Shown: positions 17,815 through 29,851 of the stretch, piece after piece
Position numbering within the stretch: the first letter of the stretch is position 1
How the letters are laid out: each line of letters opens with the position of its first letter
From: an uncultured Lactobacillus sp.
Lineage (GTDB): Bacteria; Bacillota; Bacilli; Lactobacillales; Lactobacillaceae
Direction of reading: 5' to 3'
NCBI GenBank assembly: GCA_945873395.1
Contig: CAMCCW010000004.1
Coordinates: 1 to 37,265, forward strand
Length of the DNA: 37,265 nt
The notes under the pieces: generated by a model
What the model saw: only the letters and a program-made list of their open reading frames with translations
What the model was told of the DNA's origin: nothing
The model's database searches: none
Position numbers and translations under genes: made by a program

Positions 17815-19281
17815 ATGGCGTTAACGTGGGCGATTGTTCGCTGGATTATTCTAGCCATTATCCTGATCAACGAAATTGCAGCGATCTACACGGTTTTTCG
17901 TGAGAAACGGGATATTGCGGCCACCTGGGCCTGGCTATTGGTCCTAACCCTGATTCCAGTCATTGGCTTCATCATCTACGCCTTTCTCGGGCGGAAGCTG
18001 CCTCATCGGCGATTGAACTTGATGAAAACTCAGACCCAACTTCGGATCCAGGAGGCTATTAACCGCCAGAAACAGCAGTTTATTAATATGCCCCAGCCGC
18101 GGCACACCACTACCCAGATTTACCGGCGAACGGTGATGCTTTTCCAGAGCCTAGACGACTCCTTTCTCAGTCAGCATAACCGAGTGACAATCTACACGGA
18201 CGGGCAAAAGCTCTTCCGCCAGATGTTTGACGAAATCGCAGCGGCTAAGAAGAGCATCCACATTGAGTTCTACACTATTTATAATGACCAAATTGGTAAT
18301 CAGCTGCGGACACTTCTGGAGCGGAAGGCTGCTGAAGGGGTTGAAGTCCGAGTCCTCTATGATTCCTGGGGATCAATGGGGGTACGCCAGAGCTTCTATG
18401 ATGGCCTGCGAGAACGGGGCGGTCATGCCACGCAATTCCTGTTGACCCACAACAACCTCTTTGATTTCCGGCTGAACTACCGTGATCACCGGAAGATCGT
18501 GGTGCTTGATGGTAAGATCGGTTACGTCGGGGGCTTCAATATTGGTGATCAGTATCTGGGGCGGCTGCCGAAGTTTGGCCCTTGGCGTGATACCCATCTG
18601 CGAGTTGTTGGCGGGGGTGTCTATGGACTGCAACGGCGGTTTATCGGTGACTGGAACGCCTCGGTCAGTCGAAGCTCGGAAAAGATAAATCACTACCGGC
18701 AATACTTTCCTGAGATCAAGGTTCAACATGGTTCGACTGCCCTCCAAGTGGTCTCTAGTGGTCCGGAATCGGAACTGGAAAAGATCAAGTTGGGGTATCT
18801 GCGACTAATTAACACTGCGCAGGACCATATTTGGATTCAGACCCCCTACTTGATCCCTGACGACAGCGTCCTGGATGCATTACGAGTAGCCGCTCACTCC
18901 GGGATTGATGTCCGAATCATGATCCCATGTAAGCCCGATCACCCCTTTGTGTACCGGGCAACACAATACTATGCCCATGTCTTGGCTAATGAAGGAGTGA
19001 CCATCTATACCTACCAGCGGGGCTTCCTTCACGCTAAGACAATGATGATTGACGGCAAGATGTCCTCAGTCGGGTCGGCAAACCTGGACTTTCGAAGCTT
19101 CAAGCTAAACTTCGAAATTAACGCCTTCATCTACGACAGTGACACCACCGACCAGCTGGAGCAGATTTTTGTCAATGATATCCGCAATAGCCGGGTGGTC
19201 ACGGCCACAGCCTTTGATCAGCAACCGCGCTGGTTGCACTTCAAGCAGCGCTTCTCCCGACTACTTTCCCCAATTCTCTAA
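17815..19281 (+). CDS. cls: Cardiolipin synthase (two PLD domains)
   Basis: Two N-terminal TMs; HKD motifs HRKIVVLDGKIGYVGGFN and HAKTMMIDGKMSSVGSAN; SD gaggagga. Confidence 0.94.
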   Translation: MALTWAIVRWIILAIILINEIAAIYTVFREKRDIAATWAWLLVLTLIPVIGFIIYAFLGRKLPHRRLNLMKTQTQLRIQEAINRQKQQFINMPQPRHTTTQIYRRTVMLFQSLDDSFLSQHNRVTIYTDGQKLFRQMFDEIAAAKKSIHIEFYTIYNDQIGNQLRTLLERKAAEGVEVRVLYDSWGSMGVRQSFYDGLRERGGHATQFLLTHNNLFDFRLNYRDHRKIVVLDGKIGYVGGFNIGDQYLGRLPKFGPWRDTHLRVVGGGVYGLQRRFIGDWNASVSRSSEKINHYRQYFPEIKVQHGSTALQVVSSGPESELEKIKLGYLRLINTAQDHIWIQTPYLIPDDSVLDALRVAAHSGIDVRIMIPCKPDHPFVYRATQYYAHVLANEGVTIYTYQRGFLHAKTMMIDGKMSSVGSANLDFRSFKLNFEINAFIYDSDTTDQLEQIFVNDIRNSRVVTATAFDQQPRWLHFKQRFSRLLSPIL

Positions 19282-19302
19282 GAAATTATAATGATACATA
19301 GA

Positions 19303-19348
19303 CGGCCCCAAACATTCGGGAAAACTGAATGTTTGGGGCCGATTTGTA
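19303..19348 (+). terminator. Terminator after cls
   Basis: CGGCCCCAAACATTC-gggaaaact-GAATGTTTGGGGCCG followed by ATTTGTATTT. Confidence 0.8.
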
Positions 19349-19429
19349 TTTACTGAGGTTTTATTGTCGGAACATATGTTCGTGTGATAAAATGCCAATA
19401 TAGTACACGCATGAAAGGAAGAATAACTT

Positions 19430-22400
19430 ATGGGAAGCCTGGGTTTTGTTTTAGGAACCGCGGCGGTTGACCACCAACAAGTTCTGGTTGACCAGCTGGC
19501 GGACCAATTACGAACGGCACCAGCTGAGGATACCTTTTTCTACATTGTGCCTAATCACATCAAGTTCGAAACAGAAATCAGTGTTCTTGCTGGCTTGCGG
19601 GCACGTCAAAGTCACGGCAGTACGCAGGAACGGTTTGCGGCGAGCCGGGTGCAGGTGCTTTCCTTTAGCCGGCTGGCCTGGTACCTGTTGCGAGATACAC
19701 CGATTTTTAGGCGGACCCGCTTATCGAAAATAGGAACGGCGATGCTGACAACCAAGATCTTGCAAGAACATGCTGATGATCTCCGACTGTATGCCAGTGA
19801 AATCCAACACCCCGGCTTCGTTCAGAAGCTGACTGATCAGTTAGCGGAACTCCAGTCGGCTAATATCACCGCCGATGACTTTTCGACCATCCTTCAACAG
19901 GCGCGTGCCGATAATCAGGTTAAGGATAATCCGGCATGGCTAGCCAAAATGCATGATGTCGAGCTGATTTACCATGCCTATGAGGAACGCCTGCAGAAAT
20001 ATTTCCTGGGAAATATCGACCTTTACCAGCAGCTTGCTCAGTACCTTTACGACCAACCAAGCAGTCGGCACATGCACTTCTTCCTGGATCGTTTCACGCA
20101 ATTTACAGCTGCTGAACAGCAGATTGTTGATGCGATCATCCTCAATGCTGGTACCACGACGATCTCCCTGACCCTCGATCGGGGTTATCCGGACCAGCGC
20201 CACCCCAATGCTAGCGAGCTTCCAGAGAAAAATGACCTCTTTTATAATTCGGCGATGCAGTACCACCGCCTTTGGAAGTTTGCCCAGGCCCACCCCCAGC
20301 AAGTTCAGTTAATCGATAACGTTGAGTATGCCCAAAGTCCCCGGGTTAGTGCTGACTTGGCTGAGTTTGACCGCTTCTTCAGACGATACGCAGCTGAACC
20401 GCTTGACCTGACCGCAGGCATGCCTCTTGCTGATCCGAAGAGTATCCAGGTTCAGTCCGTACCGAATCGGCTCGCAGAACTCAACCATGTCGCCACCCAG
20501 ATCCGTCAACTAGTGGCAACGGGGAAGTATCGTTACCGAGACTTTCTGATCCTGACTCGCCACCTCGATGGCTACCAAACGATGATCGGTCCGGTTTTTG
20601 CTAACCACCAGATTCCAATCTTTAATGACCATGAACGGCGGATGGATAAGCACCCCCTGGTTGTTTTACTGACAACCCTCCTGCGGATTCCCCTCTATGG
20701 CTACCAGACGAGCGACATTATCCAGCTCCTCAAGACCTGGCTCTTATTGCCACTTGGTCCTAAATTGAGCGTACTAACCGAGGCCGTCTTTACAACTGAA
20801 AACTGGTGCTTAAAGCAGGCAATTGCGGGGAAGCACGCCTGGATAACCCAGGACCCCAAGGAGATTGCCGACCTGTGGCAAGTTAAGGGGACCAATCCGC
20901 AGGCAGCTAACTACGCCAGCTCGCGGCAGAAAAAAGTTAATGATCAGTTACAGCTGATTAGAGACTTCGTTGGGCAAACCCTGGTCCCGTTCTTCGATGA
21001 GCTTAAGGAGGTTCGGACGGGGCGCGAGCTAGCAACAAAGCTATATCAGTTTTTAGTCGCTAACGGGGTCACTAAACGATTGAACCATTGGCAAAATTAC
21101 CAGGCTGAGCAGGGCAATCTTGACCTAGCAAGGCGACCTAAACAGGTTTGGGCAACCTTCTGTCAGATTATTGAGGAGTACGTTCTGCTCCTCGGCGATC
21201 GTCAAGTGGAAAAAGATAGTCGAGTAGACCTGTTGACCAACTTTAGTGAGATTCTACAGGCCGGCTTTGCGGCGGCCCAGTACTCCCAGATCCCAGCGAC
21301 TCTGGATCAGGTTGTTATTTCTGAAACTGGGATTGTGCAGAGTCAGAGTCACCGAGTGGTCTTCGTGATTGGGGCCACCGACGATGTGATGCCTGAGGTG
21401 CACGACGATGAGGGTCTGTTAACGGATAGCGATAAGGATCTCTTGAGTCAGTACCTGGATGCTGATTCACAGTACCTACCGGCAACTGCAGTAGACCAGC
21501 TGGAGGATGAGCCTTTTCTTCACTATCAAGGGTTCATGAGCGCCCGCGAGCGACTGATTATCTCAGCCCCTCAATTTGGGACGGATGATAAGGAACTTCA
21601 ACCGTCGCCCTACCTGATTGATACCGCGCGCTTCTTCCAAATCACAGGGAAGGTGGTTCCACTGGCCACTAGTCCTGCTGGGCAGGCTGATGCGACGCCG
21701 TTTGTCAGTGCGCCCCTGGCAACTATCAACCAGCTGGTCCAGGTTGTCCGCCAATTCAGCGATGACCAAGAAGTGGCGGTTGGCCAGCGACCGCAGTGGA
21801 CGGCGAGTTGGCAGCAGGTAGGGCGGGCCCTTAATCAGCTGGCTAAGCATGATGACGTGCTTCGTACCCGCCTTGAGATCATCCGCCATGGCTTTGCCTA
21901 CCGTAATCTAACGCAGAATATTACAGCGCCAATGGCCCAGGCCTTGTACCTATATACGTCAGAGGATCGTAAAGAGCAGGTCCTCTACGCATCGATTTCC
22001 CAGTTGCAGGACTTCTATGTTAACCAGTATGAATATTTCCTGAAATATGGCCTGCGCCTGAGGAAGCGCGATGAGTTATCCCTTTCAACTGACCGGATCG
22101 GAACCTATTTCCACCGGGCGATGGAGGTCTTCGTCAACCTTGTCCGTGACTCTTCCCTGAGCTTTGCGGACCTGGCTAAGGAGGAAAATCGTGCCGCCCT
22201 GGCCGAATTTACCAGGCAGGCCCTGGATGCGGCTGACCAGCTTCAGCCAGAACTGTTGCGCTTGGTCAGTTCATCGGCGCAGGCCCGCTTTCAGTACCAG
22301 CAGTTGACGGCAATTGTCAAAACAATGCTGACAACCCTTTGTCACCAGGCGGCCAATGCCCACTTTGTTCCACGAGAAACAGAGGTCCAGTTTGGCCAGC

Positions 22401-23182
22401 TCAACGGACACCAAGACGTGGATTGGGCCCCCCTCGATTACCCACTTGATGCCCATCGCCACATTCAGCTACGGGGCCGAATTGATCGGATCGACCAGAT
22501 TGATGTTGGTAATCAGAAGTACCTGGCCGTGGTTGACTATAAGTCGGGGGACCGGTTTTTTGACCTGACAGCGGCCTACTACGGGATCTCCCTGCAGCTA
22601 CTGACTTATCTCAGTGGGCTTGAGGCTAACCTAGACAAGTTCAGCCTTAGTTCCGCAAACCTCGCGGGAGCCCTTTATCTTCACCTGAATAACCCGACGA
22701 TCAGGGCGGTGGACCTCCTGAAGGGATCACCAGCGCACCGGAACCAGCGGCTCGATGACCTGCGGCTCAAGTCTCACCAATACAAGGGGATCCTCCTGAA
22801 CAACAGTGACTTGCTGAATAACATTGCCAAGCAGGGCCATGCCGACCTGGTCTACCCCCTGCAAAAGAACCTCAAGCCGGGGAAGGGCGCCCTCCTGGCT
22901 GATGACCACCAGCTGCAGTGGCTGCGTGATAATAACCGGCAGCTGATCATTGATGCCGGAAAGCAGATCCTCAGTGGGCAGCTTAAACTAAACCCGTATC
23001 GGCTGATTGATGGCAGTACCCGCCAGACCGGTCTGGACTACACCGACTATTTGGATATTTATCAATTCGATAGCATGTTAGATCAAGGTCTCTACCACGA
23101 GCTGGATGCCCGGATTGCTAAGGAGAAATTCGCTGACGTGCGTAAAAAAGAGCAGAATAATGATGATGGGGAGGACCAATAA
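19430..23182 (+). CDS. rexB: ATP-dependent nuclease subunit B (RexB/AddB)
   Basis: 1250 aa, C-terminal nuclease motif [14 protein letters not shown], adjacent to rexA with 1-nt overlap (TAATG). Confidence 0.92.
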   Translation: MGSLGFVLGTAAVDHQQVLVDQLADQLRTAPAEDTFFYIVPNHIKFETEISVLAGLRARQSHGSTQERFAASRVQVLSFSRLAWYLLRDTPIFRRTRLSKIGTAMLTTKILQEHADDLRLYASEIQHPGFVQKLTDQLAELQSANITADDFSTILQQARADNQVKDNPAWLAKMHDVELIYHAYEERLQKYFLGNIDLYQQLAQYLYDQPSSRHMHFFLDRFTQFTAAEQQIVDAIILNAGTTTISLTLDRGYPDQRHPNASELPEKNDLFYNSAMQYHRLWKFAQAHPQQVQLIDNVEYAQSPRVSADLAEFDRFFRRYAAEPLDLTAGMPLADPKSIQVQSVPNRLAELNHVATQIRQLVATGKYRYRDFLILTRHLDGYQTMIGPVFANHQIPIFNDHERRMDKHPLVVLLTTLLRIPLYGYQTSDIIQLLKTWLLLPLGPKLSVLTEAVFTTENWCLKQAIAGKHAWITQDPKEIADLWQVKGTNPQAANYASSRQKKVNDQLQLIRDFVGQTLVPFFDELKEVRTGRELATKLYQFLVANGVTKRLNHWQNYQAEQGNLDLARRPKQVWATFCQIIEEYVLLLGDRQVEKDSRVDLLTNFSEILQAGFAAAQYSQIPATLDQVVISETGIVQSQSHRVVFVIGATDDVMPEVHDDEGLLTDSDKDLLSQYLDADSQYLPATAVDQLEDEPFLHYQGFMSARERLIISAPQFGTDDKELQPSPYLIDTARFFQITGKVVPLATSPAGQADATPFVSAPLATINQLVQVVRQFSDDQEVAVGQRPQWTASWQQVGRALNQLAKHDDVLRTRLEIIRHGFAYRNLTQNITAPMAQALYLYTSEDRKEQVLYASISQLQDFYVNQYEYFLKYGLRLRKRDELSLSTDRIGTYFHRAMEVFVNLVRDSSLSFADLAKEENRAALAEFTRQALDAADQLQPELLRLVSSSAQARFQYQQLTAIVKTMLTTLCHQAANAHFVPRETEVQFGQLNGHQDVDWAPLDYPLDAHRHIQLRGRIDRIDQIDVGNQKYLAVVDYKSGDRFFDLTAAYYGISLQLLTYLSGLEANLDKFSLSSANLAGALYLHLNNPTIRAVDLLKGSPAHRNQRLDDLRLKSHQYKGILLNNSDLLNNIAKQGHADLVYPLQKNLKPGKGALLADDHQLQWLRDNNRQLIIDAGKQILSGQLKLNPYRLIDGSTRQTGLDYTDYLDIYQFDSMLDQGLYHELDARIAKEKFADVRKKEQNNDDGEDQ

Positions 23183-26100
23183 TGGCAGAATTTAAACCAA
23201 CAGCTGCCCAGGATAAGGCAATCAATACCCGGGGGAAGAATATTCTGGTCTCAGCTTCGGCTGGTTCCGGGAAGACTGCCGTGCTGGTCAATCGGGTGAT
23301 CAAGCTGATCAAAGAGGGACGCGACATCGACCGAATGTTGCTGGTGACCTTTACTGATGCAGCCGCCAAAAACATGCGTGATAAGATCCGCGCGGCCCTC
23401 CAGGAGATCGCCCAAGATTCCCGTCAACCAAAGGTGGTCCGGGATCGGATGACCAACCAGATTAATCGCCTGGCGGCAGCCGATATCAGTACCATCCATG
23501 CCTTTTGTCTGAAGCTCATCAAGCGCTACTACTATTTGATTAACCTGGACCCTCAGTTCCGTTTGTTAACGGACCAGACAGAGCAGCTCTTACTTGAGGA
23601 GGATGTCTGGCATCAGGTCAGCGAGCAGTACTATGCGGATGCTGACCAGGAAGAGCCGGGGATGGCATCGTTTCGCCAGTTGGTCCTCAACTTCTCCAGC
23701 GACCGGGATGATCAGGGCCTCGATGACCTGATCCTGAAGCTGTATGACGTAGCTAACGCTCAGGCTGATCCGGTAGCCTGGCTGCAGCAGCTCCCCCAAA
23801 ACTATGACCTTTCGGCAGGTGATCTCCTTGAAACGTCTTTCTACCAGCAGCGTCTCAAGCCAGTTCTGGTCGAACAACTCCGCCAATTCCAACATGATCA
23901 GGAAGAGGCGATTCAGCAGGCCAAGCAGGTTGGACTCGACAAGGATAGTGCTAAGGTTGAACAGGAGAAGGCAGCCCTCCAACAGTTGATCGACCAGCTG
24001 AACGGGGGAAGCGACCGGGACGTCCGGGTGACGCTTCAGCAAGTTAACTTTGCTAACTTTCGGGGCAAGCCCCATGATCCTGACCTCTTGAAGAAATATC
24101 AGGGCCTCCAGAAGGAACGTAACCAGCTTAAGAAGGACTGGGAGCGGCTGGTCAAGGACTACCTGGGAGACAATGATGATGCTACGCTGATCACCAAGGT
24201 TCAGGGGATTCAACAGCAGTTTGCCCAGTTAGGGCAGCAAGCGGCCGCGTTGCCACAGTCCCAACAAGTACTAGTTCAAGATCAACAGCGGTTGCAAGTG
24301 GTCCTGGACGTGTTTAAGCCGGTGACCTGGAATTCACTCCGCGCAGCCTTTAATAACCTGACCTTTGGCAGTATTCCTAGTAAACCGAAGGGGGCCACGG
24401 CAGAAATGCTGGCGGCCCACGAGACGATTAAGACAATCCGCAAGGGAATTAAGGAACAGCTGGCGAAAGTCAGTGAACACTTCTTTATCTATGACGAGAA
24501 ACAACTACGAACGGTTTCGCAGCATGCTCAGGCGATCCTCCGCGAACTTAGCGTGGTGACCCAGGAGTTCATGGCCCAGTACCAGCAGACCAAGCTTAAC
24601 CGCCATGTCTTAGAGTTTAGCGACCTGGAGCACTATGCCTACCAGATTCTCTGTCCCAAAGACGACGATGCGGATTGGCAGGCCTTGGTTGCTAACCTGC
24701 AGAACCACTACCAGGCCATTATGGTCGACGAGTACCAGGACACCAACCAGCTGCAGGAGAGTATCTTGATGCGGTTGGCAAAGGAAGATGCGCACAATCT
24801 CTTCATGGTGGGGGACGTCAAGCAGTCGATCTATCGCTTTCGGGAAGCTGACCCGTCTCTCTTCCTAAACAAGTATCAGCGTTACCAACATGCGGCTGGT
24901 AGCGCGACGATTGTCCTTGGAGAAAACTTCCGTTCGATGCGTAACGTGACCACCTTTACGAACCTCCTGTTTAGTCAGCTGATGGATCCGGAGGTGGGTG
25001 AGATTGCCTATGATCAGGATGCAGAACTCAAGTACGCCGCGCATTACTACGATGATGCTGATAAGCCTAAGCCGGTCGAAATCATGCTCTACGATGCCAA
25101 CGCTCACCAGCAGGATAAGGGAACGCCGCGCGAAACCGACAAGCAGGTCGGTGAATTTCAAATGGTGGGTCGACGGATCAAGCAGCTTGTTGAGGGACAT
25201 AAGCAGATCTATGATGCCGATACAAAGAAGATGCGGCCCATTCAATATGGTGACATTGTTATTCTGGAGCGGACCAAGGCGATCAATAATACGCTGATGG
25301 AGCAGTTCAGTAAACTTGATATTCCACTGACGGTTCATGATGTGGAAAGCTACTTCCAGGCAACCGAGGTCCGGGTAATGCTGGCCCTGCTCAAGGTTAT
25401 TGATAACCCGCACCAAGATATTCCACTGGTGGCGGTCCTGCGTTCTCCAATTGTTGGTTTGAATAATCAGGAGTTGTCCTTTATCCGTTTGCAGAACCAG
25501 GCAGCAGATTACTACACTGCTCTAAAGACTTTCATCTATAACTACCAACACCACCATAAGATGCGGCCTTATAAGAACGCCAATGAGCTGCTTAAGCCAG
25601 CTGACCAGCAAGCTCTTTACCACAAGTTGGCAACGCTGATGGACCAGCTCGACCAATTCCGGCACACCGCCCAGCAGGAAAACCTGGTGGACCTGATCTG
25701 GCAGATTTACCAACGAACGGGCTACCTTGACTATGTGGGCGCAATGCGGGGCGGCCAGCAACGGCAGGCCAACCTCCATGCCCTCTACAAACGGGCGCAT
25801 ACCTATGAGGAGAGCAGCTTTAAGGGACTTTACCAGTTCATACGCTTCATTGAAAAGATGCAGGAACATGATAAGGATCTCGGCGTAGCGCCCACCCAGT
25901 TGACGGCTGATACGGTCAATGTGATGACGATTCACGGCAGTAAGGGGCTCCAGTTCCCCATTGTCTTCCTGGTTGATACAACCCACGGCTTCAACGATAG
26001 TGCCAAGCGGGCCAATGCCGTGGTCGACGCTAAGGCCGGTGTTGGCATTCGCTGGCTGGATAATGACCGGGTGGTTTACGATACACCGCAGCGACAGGTT

Positions 26101-27387
26101 GCTGTTGATATGATCAGCCGAAGTGAACGAGCGGAGGACCTGCGGGTGCTCTATGTAGCGTTGACGCGGGCAGAACAGCAGCTCTTTATCACGGGTTCAT
26201 TCAACGAAGAGGTGAAGACCCAGAGCCTGGTGACTTCCTGGACGCGGTGGCAAAAGGCCTTCCAGAGCCGAGGAGCTGTGCTTAGTCCCCAACCGCGGCT
26301 CGATGCCAACTCATTCATGGACTGGATTGGCCTGGCCCTGGCTCGTTATGCTAATGCCGATAATCATTTCACTGCTAATGAATTGGCGGTAGGGGATGTC
26401 GAACTGACTGACAGTGCCTTAGCCGGTAACGACCAACAGGCCCAAGGAGATGCTGCCACAGACTTTACCGTTCGGGCCTACGATGCTGCAAGCCTCACCA
26501 ATTTGACGGTCACCGTGGATCAGAAGGACAAGAAAAATGGTAAGGAGTTGACCACCACAACGAGCGCTGGATCACAAACCGCTCCTCAGGATTTTGCCCA
26601 GATTCTCGGTTACCAGTATCCTCATCAGACGGCCACAGAGACAACTGCTTATCAATCGGTCACAGACGTTAAACGGGTTTTCGAGGATGATGATCCCCGA
26701 TTAGGCCAACGTGATTACGCCGATGATACTGATAAAAATTCACCTGAAGATGATAAGAAAAAACGCAGTGGGATTTACATCAATCCTGATTTTGCGGTGC
26801 CGAGTTTCATTCAAAAGGATGGTGCAGCTCCCAAGGCTACCCAGGTCGGAACAGCCACCCACCTTGTCTTCCAGAAATTGTCCCTTGATCAACCGATTAC
26901 CCCGGCAGTGGTTCAAGATGAGGTTGCAGACTTAACGCAGCAGGGCCTGATAACTCCGGCTACTGCCGCTCAAATCGATGTTGCCGGCGTTGCAAGCTTC
27001 TTCAAGACGGACGTCGGCCAGCAGATTCTGGCTCACCCCGCAGATTACCATCGTGAGGAACCGTTTGCGATGATCATGAACGGCCACGAGCCCTTTGAAG
27101 ACATTGCGCCCGACGACAATGACCAGGTCCTGATTCACGGGATCATTGACGGCTACCTGGTCACTACTGATGGGATTATCCTGGTGGACTATAAGACCGA
27201 CCATCTAGCACCGACTTCGGCAGCAATCAAAAAAGTTGTACAAAAGTATAGTGGTCAACTCCGCCTGTATGCAGAGGCATTGAACATCATGCGGCCAATT
27301 CCGGTTGTCCAAATGGGTCTATACCTGGTAGAATTGAGAGAGTTTGTATCAATTCAAGGTGGAGATGAAAAGAGTGGCGACCATTAA
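23182..27387 (+). CDS. rexA: ATP-dependent helicase/nuclease subunit A (RexA/AddA)
   Basis: [20 protein letters not shown] Walker [49 protein letters not shown] helicase motifs, [10 protein letters not shown] nuclease motif. Confidence 0.96.
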   Translation: MAEFKPTAAQDKAINTRGKNILVSASAGSGKTAVLVNRVIKLIKEGRDIDRMLLVTFTDAAAKNMRDKIRAALQEIAQDSRQPKVVRDRMTNQINRLAAADISTIHAFCLKLIKRYYYLINLDPQFRLLTDQTEQLLLEEDVWHQVSEQYYADADQEEPGMASFRQLVLNFSSDRDDQGLDDLILKLYDVANAQADPVAWLQQLPQNYDLSAGDLLETSFYQQRLKPVLVEQLRQFQHDQEEAIQQAKQVGLDKDSAKVEQEKAALQQLIDQLNGGSDRDVRVTLQQVNFANFRGKPHDPDLLKKYQGLQKERNQLKKDWERLVKDYLGDNDDATLITKVQGIQQQFAQLGQQAAALPQSQQVLVQDQQRLQVVLDVFKPVTWNSLRAAFNNLTFGSIPSKPKGATAEMLAAHETIKTIRKGIKEQLAKVSEHFFIYDEKQLRTVSQHAQAILRELSVVTQEFMAQYQQTKLNRHVLEFSDLEHYAYQILCPKDDDADWQALVANLQNHYQAIMVDEYQDTNQLQESILMRLAKEDAHNLFMVGDVKQSIYRFREADPSLFLNKYQRYQHAAGSATIVLGENFRSMRNVTTFTNLLFSQLMDPEVGEIAYDQDAELKYAAHYYDDADKPKPVEIMLYDANAHQQDKGTPRETDKQVGEFQMVGRRIKQLVEGHKQIYDADTKKMRPIQYGDIVILERTKAINNTLMEQFSKLDIPLTVHDVESYFQATEVRVMLALLKVIDNPHQDIPLVAVLRSPIVGLNNQELSFIRLQNQAADYYTALKTFIYNYQHHHKMRPYKNANELLKPADQQALYHKLATLMDQLDQFRHTAQQENLVDLIWQIYQRTGYLDYVGAMRGGQQRQANLHALYKRAHTYEESSFKGLYQFIRFIEKMQEHDKDLGVAPTQLTADTVNVMTIHGSKGLQFPIVFLVDTTHGFNDSAKRANAVVDAKAGVGIRWLDNDRVVYDTPQRQVAVDMISRSERAEDLRVLYVALTRAEQQLFITGSFNEEVKTQSLVTSWTRWQKAFQSRGAVLSPQPRLDANSFMDWIGLALARYANADNHFTANELAVGDVELTDSALAGNDQQAQGDAATDFTVRAYDAASLTNLTVTVDQKDKKNGKELTTTTSAGSQTAPQDFAQILGYQYPHQTATETTAYQSVTDVKRVFEDDDPRLGQRDYADDTDKNSPEDDKKKRSGIYINPDFAVPSFIQKDGAAPKATQVGTATHLVFQKLSLDQPITPAVVQDEVADLTQQGLITPATAAQIDVAGVASFFKTDVGQQILAHPADYHREEPFAMIMNGHEPFEDIAPDDNDQVLIHGIIDGYLVTTDGIILVDYKTDHLAPTSAAIKKVVQKYSGQLRLYAEALNIMRPIPVVQMGLYLVELREFVSIQGGDEKSGDH

Positions 27388-28309
27388 AGATATTGCCCAG
27401 CGTGCCGGGGTGTCGGTGTCAACCGCGTCCCGGGCGCTCAACGATAACCCGCGAATCAGTCAGGCAACCCGGCTGAAGGTTAAGCAGGTGGCTAGCGAGC
27501 TGAACTACCAGCCTAATTACAATGCTCAAAACCTGACCCGGGGAGAGTCGAATATGGTGGGGCTAGTATTTCCGGTAACCACCGCCACGGCCCCAGCGAA
27601 TCCCTTCCACATCGACCTGATGCGGGGAATCAGCAGTGCCCTCAAGCCATTGCAGTATGAGATGGTGGTGGCGATTGCGCCCAACACCACGGAGCTCCTG
27701 GCCAGTGTCAAGTCAATGGTAACCCAGTCCAAGGTTCATAACTTCTTGATCTTCTACACGATGGCCAATGACCCGGTGACCGCCTACCTGCGGAAACACC
27801 ACCTCAACTTTGTAGTGATTGGTCACCCAACGGCTCAGCATCCCGACCGCTTCGTTGATAACGATAACGTTAAGGCGGGGCAGGCGGCCACGGAACGGTT
27901 GATCACCCGCCATGGTGTCCAGCGGCCGGTCTTTCTGGACTCGGGTGCCAACTGGACCTACGAAGAGGCACGACGGGATGGTTACCGGCAGTGCATGACA
28001 GCACACCAGCTGCCGGCGATCACCTGGTCAGCAAGCCGGGATGGGGATATCTGTAAGTTCCTGGACAGCCATCCTGAGATCGACGGGGTTGTCTGTGCGG
28101 ATGATATCCTGTATGGCCAGCTCAACCGGCACTTACAGCACTATGACCTCCCGATTGCCTGCTTTAACAACAGCCGACTGATGGGGATGCTTCTAGATGA
28201 AAGTGAGCGGGTCGACCTTCAGCCCCGGGAACTGGGCCGGGCAGCGGTTGAATTGCTATTCAACTCCCGCAAGCACCACCAATTAGTTCCATTTAAAATA
28301 TACGATTAG
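27365..28309 (+). CDS. LacI-family transcriptional regulator (candidate MalR-like)
   Basis: [50 protein letters not shown] and hinge; ATG 27365 after SD ggtggag lies inside the rexA 3' end. Confidence 0.9.
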   Translation: MKRVATIKDIAQRAGVSVSTASRALNDNPRISQATRLKVKQVASELNYQPNYNAQNLTRGESNMVGLVFPVTTATAPANPFHIDLMRGISSALKPLQYEMVVAIAPNTTELLASVKSMVTQSKVHNFLIFYTMANDPVTAYLRKHHLNFVVIGHPTAQHPDRFVDNDNVKAGQAATERLITRHGVQRPVFLDSGANWTYEEARRDGYRQCMTAHQLPAITWSASRDGDICKFLDSHPEIDGVVCADDILYGQLNRHLQHYDLPIACFNNSRLMGMLLDESERVDLQPRELGRAAVELLFNSRKHHQLVPFKIYD

Positions 28310-28327
28310 TGCACATCAGTGCATTTT

Positions 28328-28371
28328 AAGGGATTGCGGTAGAAACATTTGGCATTGCCGCAATCCCTTTT
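28328..28371 (+). terminator. Terminator after the LacI-family regulator
   Basis: AAGGGATTGCGG...CCGCAATCCCTTTT. Confidence 0.82.
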
Positions 28372-28454
28372 CGTTACGCTTCTTTCTTGCTTAAGTAGTC
28401 GTAAATCGCTACACTAGTTAGGTTATGAACAAACGAGAGATGGGAGAATCAATC

Positions 28455-29636
28455 ATGGAGAAAGTTTACATTGTGGCGGCCCAGCGGACCCCGATCGGTA
28501 AGTTTAACGGGGAACTCGCCCCGCTGTCGGCGGTTCAACTCGGTGCAAGGGTGATTAAGGATGTGGTCGCCAAGGCAGGCCTGGCAGCCGGTCAGGTTGA
28601 TCAGGTCCTGATGGGCAATGTCATCCAGGCTGGTAGTGGTCAGAACCCGGCCCGCCAAGCATCCATGGCGGCTGGCTTGGGGCAGGCGGTTCCCGCCATC
28701 ACAATCAACGATGTCTGTGCATCTGGTCTCTCGAGTATTAACCTGGCGGCTGGCTTGATTCAGTCCGGCCAGGCCCGGGTGGTGATCGCCGGGGGAATGG
28801 AGAGCATGACCAACGCCCCTTATGTCCTGAAGAAGGCTCGTGGCGGTTACCGTTTTGGCAATGGCACCCTGATCGATGCGATGCAGGAGGATGCCTTGAA
28901 GGATGTTTACGGAGGCTACCCGATGGGGATCACCGCCGAAAACATCAATGAACGCTACCACGTTACCCGGCAGCAGCAGGATGAATTTGCCCTGGCCAGT
29001 CACCAGAAGGCGGTTCAGGCACAACGGACCGCGGTCTTTGACCCTGAAATCACACCAGTGACGATTACTGATCGGCACGGCAGTCACGTGGTCGATCGTG
29101 ACGAAGCACCGCGCCCCGACACCTCCATGGCGGCGCTGGCCAAGCTAAAGCCAGCTTTCAAGCAGGACGGTACCGTCACCGCGGGCAACGCCTCGGGGAT
29201 CAACGATGGGGCGGCTGCTGTGGTCCTAGCTTCGGCAACGGCGGTTGAGGAATACGGCCTAACCCCGCTGGCCGAGTGGGCCGGGGCGTCACTGGTCGGT
29301 ATCGATCCAGCGGTGATGGGCCTTGGTCCGTACTATGCCATCAAGAAGCTCTTTAAGACGACTGGGTTGAGCACAGCCGATATCGATCTCTATGAAATCA
29401 ACGAGGCCTTTGCTACCCAGGCCCTGGTCTGCCAGGATTGGCTCCACCTCGATCCGGCTAAAGTCAATCCGCGTGGGGGTGCAATTGCCCTGGGTCACCC
29501 TGTTGGTTGTTCCGGCGCCCGGATCCTGGTGACCCTGGTACATGAGCTGCGGGACCTGGACCAACAGACGGGGGTTGCGTCCCTGTGCGTTGGTGGAGGT
29601 ATGGGAATTGCTGCATTGGTTCGGCGGAATGAATAG
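28455..29636 (+). CDS. Acetyl-CoA C-acetyltransferase (thiolase)
   Basis: VYIVAAQRTPIGKFNGELAPLSAVQLGA, NDVCASGLSSINLA, GGMESMTNAPY, NEAFATQAL, GGAIALGHPVGCSGARILVTL, CVGGGMGIA; SD gggag. Confidence 0.95.
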   Translation: MEKVYIVAAQRTPIGKFNGELAPLSAVQLGARVIKDVVAKAGLAAGQVDQVLMGNVIQAGSGQNPARQASMAAGLGQAVPAITINDVCASGLSSINLAAGLIQSGQARVVIAGGMESMTNAPYVLKKARGGYRFGNGTLIDAMQEDALKDVYGGYPMGITAENINERYHVTRQQQDEFALASHQKAVQAQRTAVFDPEITPVTITDRHGSHVVDRDEAPRPDTSMAALAKLKPAFKQDGTVTAGNASGINDGAAAVVLASATAVEEYGLTPLAEWAGASLVGIDPAVMGLGPYYAIKKLFKTTGLSTADIDLYEINEAFATQALVCQDWLHLDPAKVNPRGGAIALGHPVGCSGARILVTLVHELRDLDQQTGVASLCVGGGMGIAALVRRNE

Positions 29637-29708
29637 TTTTTTAAAATTAATTAAATCTTTTTGGCCGTGATAAATCCCGCTATCACGGCTTTTTCATTAT
29701 TTTTCAAT

Positions 29709-29746
29709 GCAACCGTTTGCACAAATTTTGCACAAACGGTTGCACA
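29709..29746. promoter_or_regulatory. Two inverted LacI-type operators upstream of the maltose transporter
   Basis: TGCAACCGTTTG-cacaaatttt-g-caCAAACGGTTGCA: CG-centred sites at 29714-15 and 29737-38; the second overlaps the -35 element. Confidence 0.75.
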
Positions 29747-29768
29747 ATTAGACCAATTCTGGTATATT
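29740..29768 (+). promoter_or_regulatory. Promoter of the maltose transporter gene
   Basis: TTGCAC (29740-29745), 17-nt spacer, TATATT (29763-29768). Confidence 0.75.
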
Positions 29769-29851
29769 ATTAACGTAAAATTCATGAAGCGCTTACAAAA
29801 GTGTTTCATGGGAGAGCAATTATTGTTGTATGAATTAAGGAGTTGTTTGTA

